From the NCBI GenBank assembly GCA_016124895.1, contig WGMU01000138.1, positions 1-46,998 on the forward strand: 46,998 nt of DNA, read 5' to 3'. The DNA is from a bacterium (GTDB taxonomy: Bacteria; Planctomycetota; Planctomycetia; Planctomycetales; Planctomycetaceae). Shown piece after piece: positions 45,368 to 46,998 of this stretch (the stretch's first letter is position 1; every line of letters begins with the position of its first letter). Position numbers and translations under genes: made by a program. A model generated the notes under the pieces. It was given only the letters and a program-made list of their open reading frames with translations, was not told where the DNA came from and made no database searches.

Positions 45368-46864
45368 GTGGCGAGCATCACAAAACTCGGCAGTGGCAAG
45401 CAGCCACCCCGCGCAATCGACTTTGTCGACGCAGACGAAAACGGACGCCGGAAGCGGAAACGGGTTCGTCTCGGCATCGTGACGCATCGCGAAGCTCTGG
45501 AAGCGAAGCTGCGGATTGAGAAGCTGTTGACCGCCAAGCGGCTGAATCAGTCGATCGACGCGGAAACCGCCGCCTGGCTCGCAGGCGTGTCTGATGACAT
45601 CCACGAGAAGATTGCCCGTCACGGGCTCTGTGAACCTCGCGTGCCGGAACCGACCTGCCCGACGCTGCGGGAGTGGATCGATACGTTTCTCGACGAAAAG
45701 CAGCACACAGTGAAGGCATCCAGCCTGCTGCGTCTGCGACAGACAGCGGAACGGCTGGCCGGCTCGCTGGGTGAGCAATCCCGGCTGAATGAGATCACGA
45801 CAGCCGAAACTGCTGCCTGGCGGGCGTCGATGCTGGCTGAGGAACTGGCGGAAGCGACCGTCCGTCTGCACTGCCGCAACGCGAAGACCATTTTCGCCGA
45901 AGCCGTCGACCGGGAACTGATCGCTCGAAACCCGTGCGGGAAACTGAAGAGCGCGACCATCGCCGCGAACCGGGACCGGTTCATCACGGCGGAAGAAACG
46001 GTGGCACTGCTGGACGCGGCGCCGAATCTTCAATGGAGACTGCTGATCGCTCTCGGAAGGCTCGCCGGTCTGCGGGTTCCGTCCGAGTCGCATCTCCTGA
46101 AGTGGGGGCACGTTGATTGGGAACGGTCACGATTGCAGGTCTACGCTCCGAAGACTGATCAGACGCGGTTCGTTCCGGCCGTTCCCGAACTACTGGAACT
46201 GCTGCGCGAGGGATACGACAGAGCCGCCGACGGCGAGTCTGACATCATCACACTGAGCCGCCGCAACCTGCAGCGGAATCTGAACGTGATTGCGAGGCGG
46301 GCAGGCGTGGCGCCATGGCCGGCGCCTTGGCAGACGCTGCGACGGTCTGCTGAGACAATGTTCGCGATGAAGTACCCGCAGCACGCTGTCAGTGGGTGGA
46401 TCGGTCACAGCGTCGCGGTCAGCTTGAAGCACTACGTTCAGACGCCTGAATCAGTCGTCGCTCAGGCGTCGTCTGAGCACGCGCTAAGCGCAGCAGAAAG
46501 CGCAGCAGAAACCCGCGGCAACGGCTCGAAATCGCCTGAAACGAGTTCCGGGGCGAAAGTGACGGTCAGAGCCGGGGCGAACGAAAAAGCCGCAGAATGC
46601 TGGGGAAAACAGCACTCTGCGGCGGATTGCGAAGGCACGCCCGGAGGGATTCGAACCCCCGACCGTCGGATTAGAAATCCGCTGCAACGCTCCCGTGGGA
46701 TTTGTCGAAACCGATTTCTGTTCCGCGACTTACGTCGACGCGACGCCTCGATTCAACCTGCGAAACTTTCGATCTTTTACACGCATTTTGCGGCGATTGG
46801 AAGGTTTCTGTACCCGATTCTGTACCGGCAAACGAGTCTGAAACGGGTGATGCAATGCGTTTGA
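45368..46864 (+). CDS. Tyrosine integrase, 3' end altered by integration
   Basis: A 498-codon frame in the integrated state, starting GTG at 45368 (product begins MASITKLGSGKQ). An N-terminal arm-binding and SAM-like region (TCPTLREWIDTFLDEKQHTV) precedes the catalytic domain. The catalytic set is R236 in AGLRVPSE, Q322-x-x-R325 in PWQTLRRS (His-II replaced by Gln), H347 in WIGHS and nucleophile Y356 in KHYVQT. The His-II change is as in planctomycete integrases of this type. After residue 423 the frame crosses the 45-bp repeat (15 residues, TPGGIRTPDRRIRNP, the antisense reading of a tRNA T-arm) and then 60 residues of flanking DNA (to 46864). In the circular form the repeat would instead be followed by the 98-residue tail at 39022-39318. 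It catalyses site-specific integration and, with an excisionase, excision. Confidence 0.88.
   Translation: MASITKLGSGKQPPRAIDFVDADENGRRKRKRVRLGIVTHREALEAKLRIEKLLTAKRLNQSIDAETAAWLAGVSDDIHEKIARHGLCEPRVPEPTCPTLREWIDTFLDEKQHTVKASSLLRLRQTAERLAGSLGEQSRLNEITTAETAAWRASMLAEELAEATVRLHCRNAKTIFAEAVDRELIARNPCGKLKSATIAANRDRFITAEETVALLDAAPNLQWRLLIALGRLAGLRVPSESHLLKWGHVDWERSRLQVYAPKTDQTRFVPAVPELLELLREGYDRAADGESDIITLSRRNLQRNLNVIARRAGVAPWPAPWQTLRRSAETMFAMKYPQHAVSGWIGHSVAVSLKHYVQTPESVVAQASSEHALSAAESAAETRGNGSKSPETSSGAKVTVRAGANEKAAECWGKQHSAADCEGTPGGIRTPDRRIRNPLQRSRGICRNRFLFRDLRRRDASIQPAKLSIFYTHFAAIGRFLYPILYRQTSLKRVMQCV
46637..46681 (-). repeat. Right att copy: 3' part of tRNA-Arg(UCU)
   Basis: Identical to 38977-39021 over 45 bp. 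It lies inside the integrase reading frame. On the minus strand a tRNA 5' half would have to follow to the right (from 46682), but the sequence there lacks a D-arm and the complementary acceptor strand, and tRNA position 27 is G, which does not pair with A43. Confidence 0.85.
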
Positions 46865-46998
46865 CGAACCGGTCAATGATGCAACCATCGCCAATCAGAA
46901 GACCGTCGGTTCCGAAGACCGACTTCGACTGGCGGAAGTCTGAGATGAAGGTTTTCGAATTCTGCGGATGACACGGTTCCTGATCGCCGGAAAAACGA
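46682..46998. other. Flank to the right of the element, no gene recognised
   Basis: The integrase frame stays open to 46864. Another short frame (46702-46971) has no family feature. This could be host DNA, the left arm of a further tandem element, or decayed element DNA. Confidence 0.4.

Larger units (their letters stand above)
38977..46681. mobile_element. 7.7-kb integrated element with tRNA-derived 45-bp direct repeats
   Basis: The segment is bounded by an exact 45-bp direct repeat (38977-39021, 46637-46681). A tyrosine integrase runs into the right copy, as is usual for elements that use tRNA 3' ends. Inside are two AlpA/MerR-like excisionase-type proteins, two winged-helix-type proteins, a CsrA-like protein and a large orphan. 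No capsid, tail, portal, relaxase or conjugation gene is seen, so it is neither a complete phage nor a self-transmissible ICE. It is best described as a small integrative mobilisable or satellite-type element. Confidence 0.8.

Noticed and set aside
46637-46681. Complete tRNA-Arg gene at the right junction
   Set aside because: Only the anticodon arm to acceptor 3' strand is present; no D-arm or matching 5' acceptor strand could be aligned within a normal tRNA length.

Overview
The window is about 47 kb of GC-rich bacterial DNA that reads as a planctomycete chromosome. This is inferred from the content: many secreted hydrolases, a DUF1501 protein, a PQQ-type beta-propeller with the DWPSFRGP start, single-haem CxxCH proteins of unknown family, and a tyrosine integrase that lacks the usual His-II. 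I cannot name the species.

Layout. Positions 2-100 are the 3' end of what looks like an IS3-type transposase. Next come housekeeping genes on the minus strand (rsmA, ribE, pssA) and a haem-motif protein (0.1-4.5 kb). From 5 to 13 kb there is an SGNH hydrolase, an ABC exporter pair whose permease carries an inserted beta-propeller, a secreted PQQ-like propeller, a small anchored protein and an AzgA-type purine permease. From 13.5 to 21.7 kb is a tripartite efflux system: RND pump and lipoprotein adaptor on minus, TolC-type lipoprotein divergent on plus, then an orphan lipoprotein. A PadR regulator with a palindromic site, a one-haem helical protein and an MFS transporter follow (21.7-24 kb), then an ADP-ribosylglycohydrolase remnant. 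From 24.9 to 38.7 kb is a run of exported or lipid/ester-acting hydrolases: GDPD, calcineurin-like phosphoesterase, PIG-L deacetylase, DUF1501, a triple-SGNH protein, a prolyl-oligopeptidase-like esterase, a creatininase-like protein, an alpha/beta hydrolase, and an endonuclease/phosphatase-CBM9-NHL fusion.

The most interesting part is a 7.7-kb integrated element bounded by a 45-bp direct repeat (38977-39021 and 46637-46681). Read on the minus strand, the repeat is the 3' part of a tRNA-Arg(UCU) gene. The element carries an unrecognised 781-aa protein, two MerR/AlpA-like helix-turn-helix proteins, two winged-helix-type proteins, a small TTG-start ORF, a CsrA-like protein and a tyrosine integrase. 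The integrase reading frame runs in frame through the right repeat. The left repeat is followed, in that same frame, by a 98-codon open frame that has no start of its own. If the element is circularised in silico, the two pieces join into one 536-codon integrase gene, with attP inside the coding sequence. Integration would therefore replace the last 98 residues of the integrase with 60 residues read from flanking DNA.

No intact tRNA, rRNA or CRISPR array was seen. Neither copy of the 45-bp repeat has a recognisable tRNA 5' half next to it. All functional statements come from reading the sequence and family knowledge; no searches were run.
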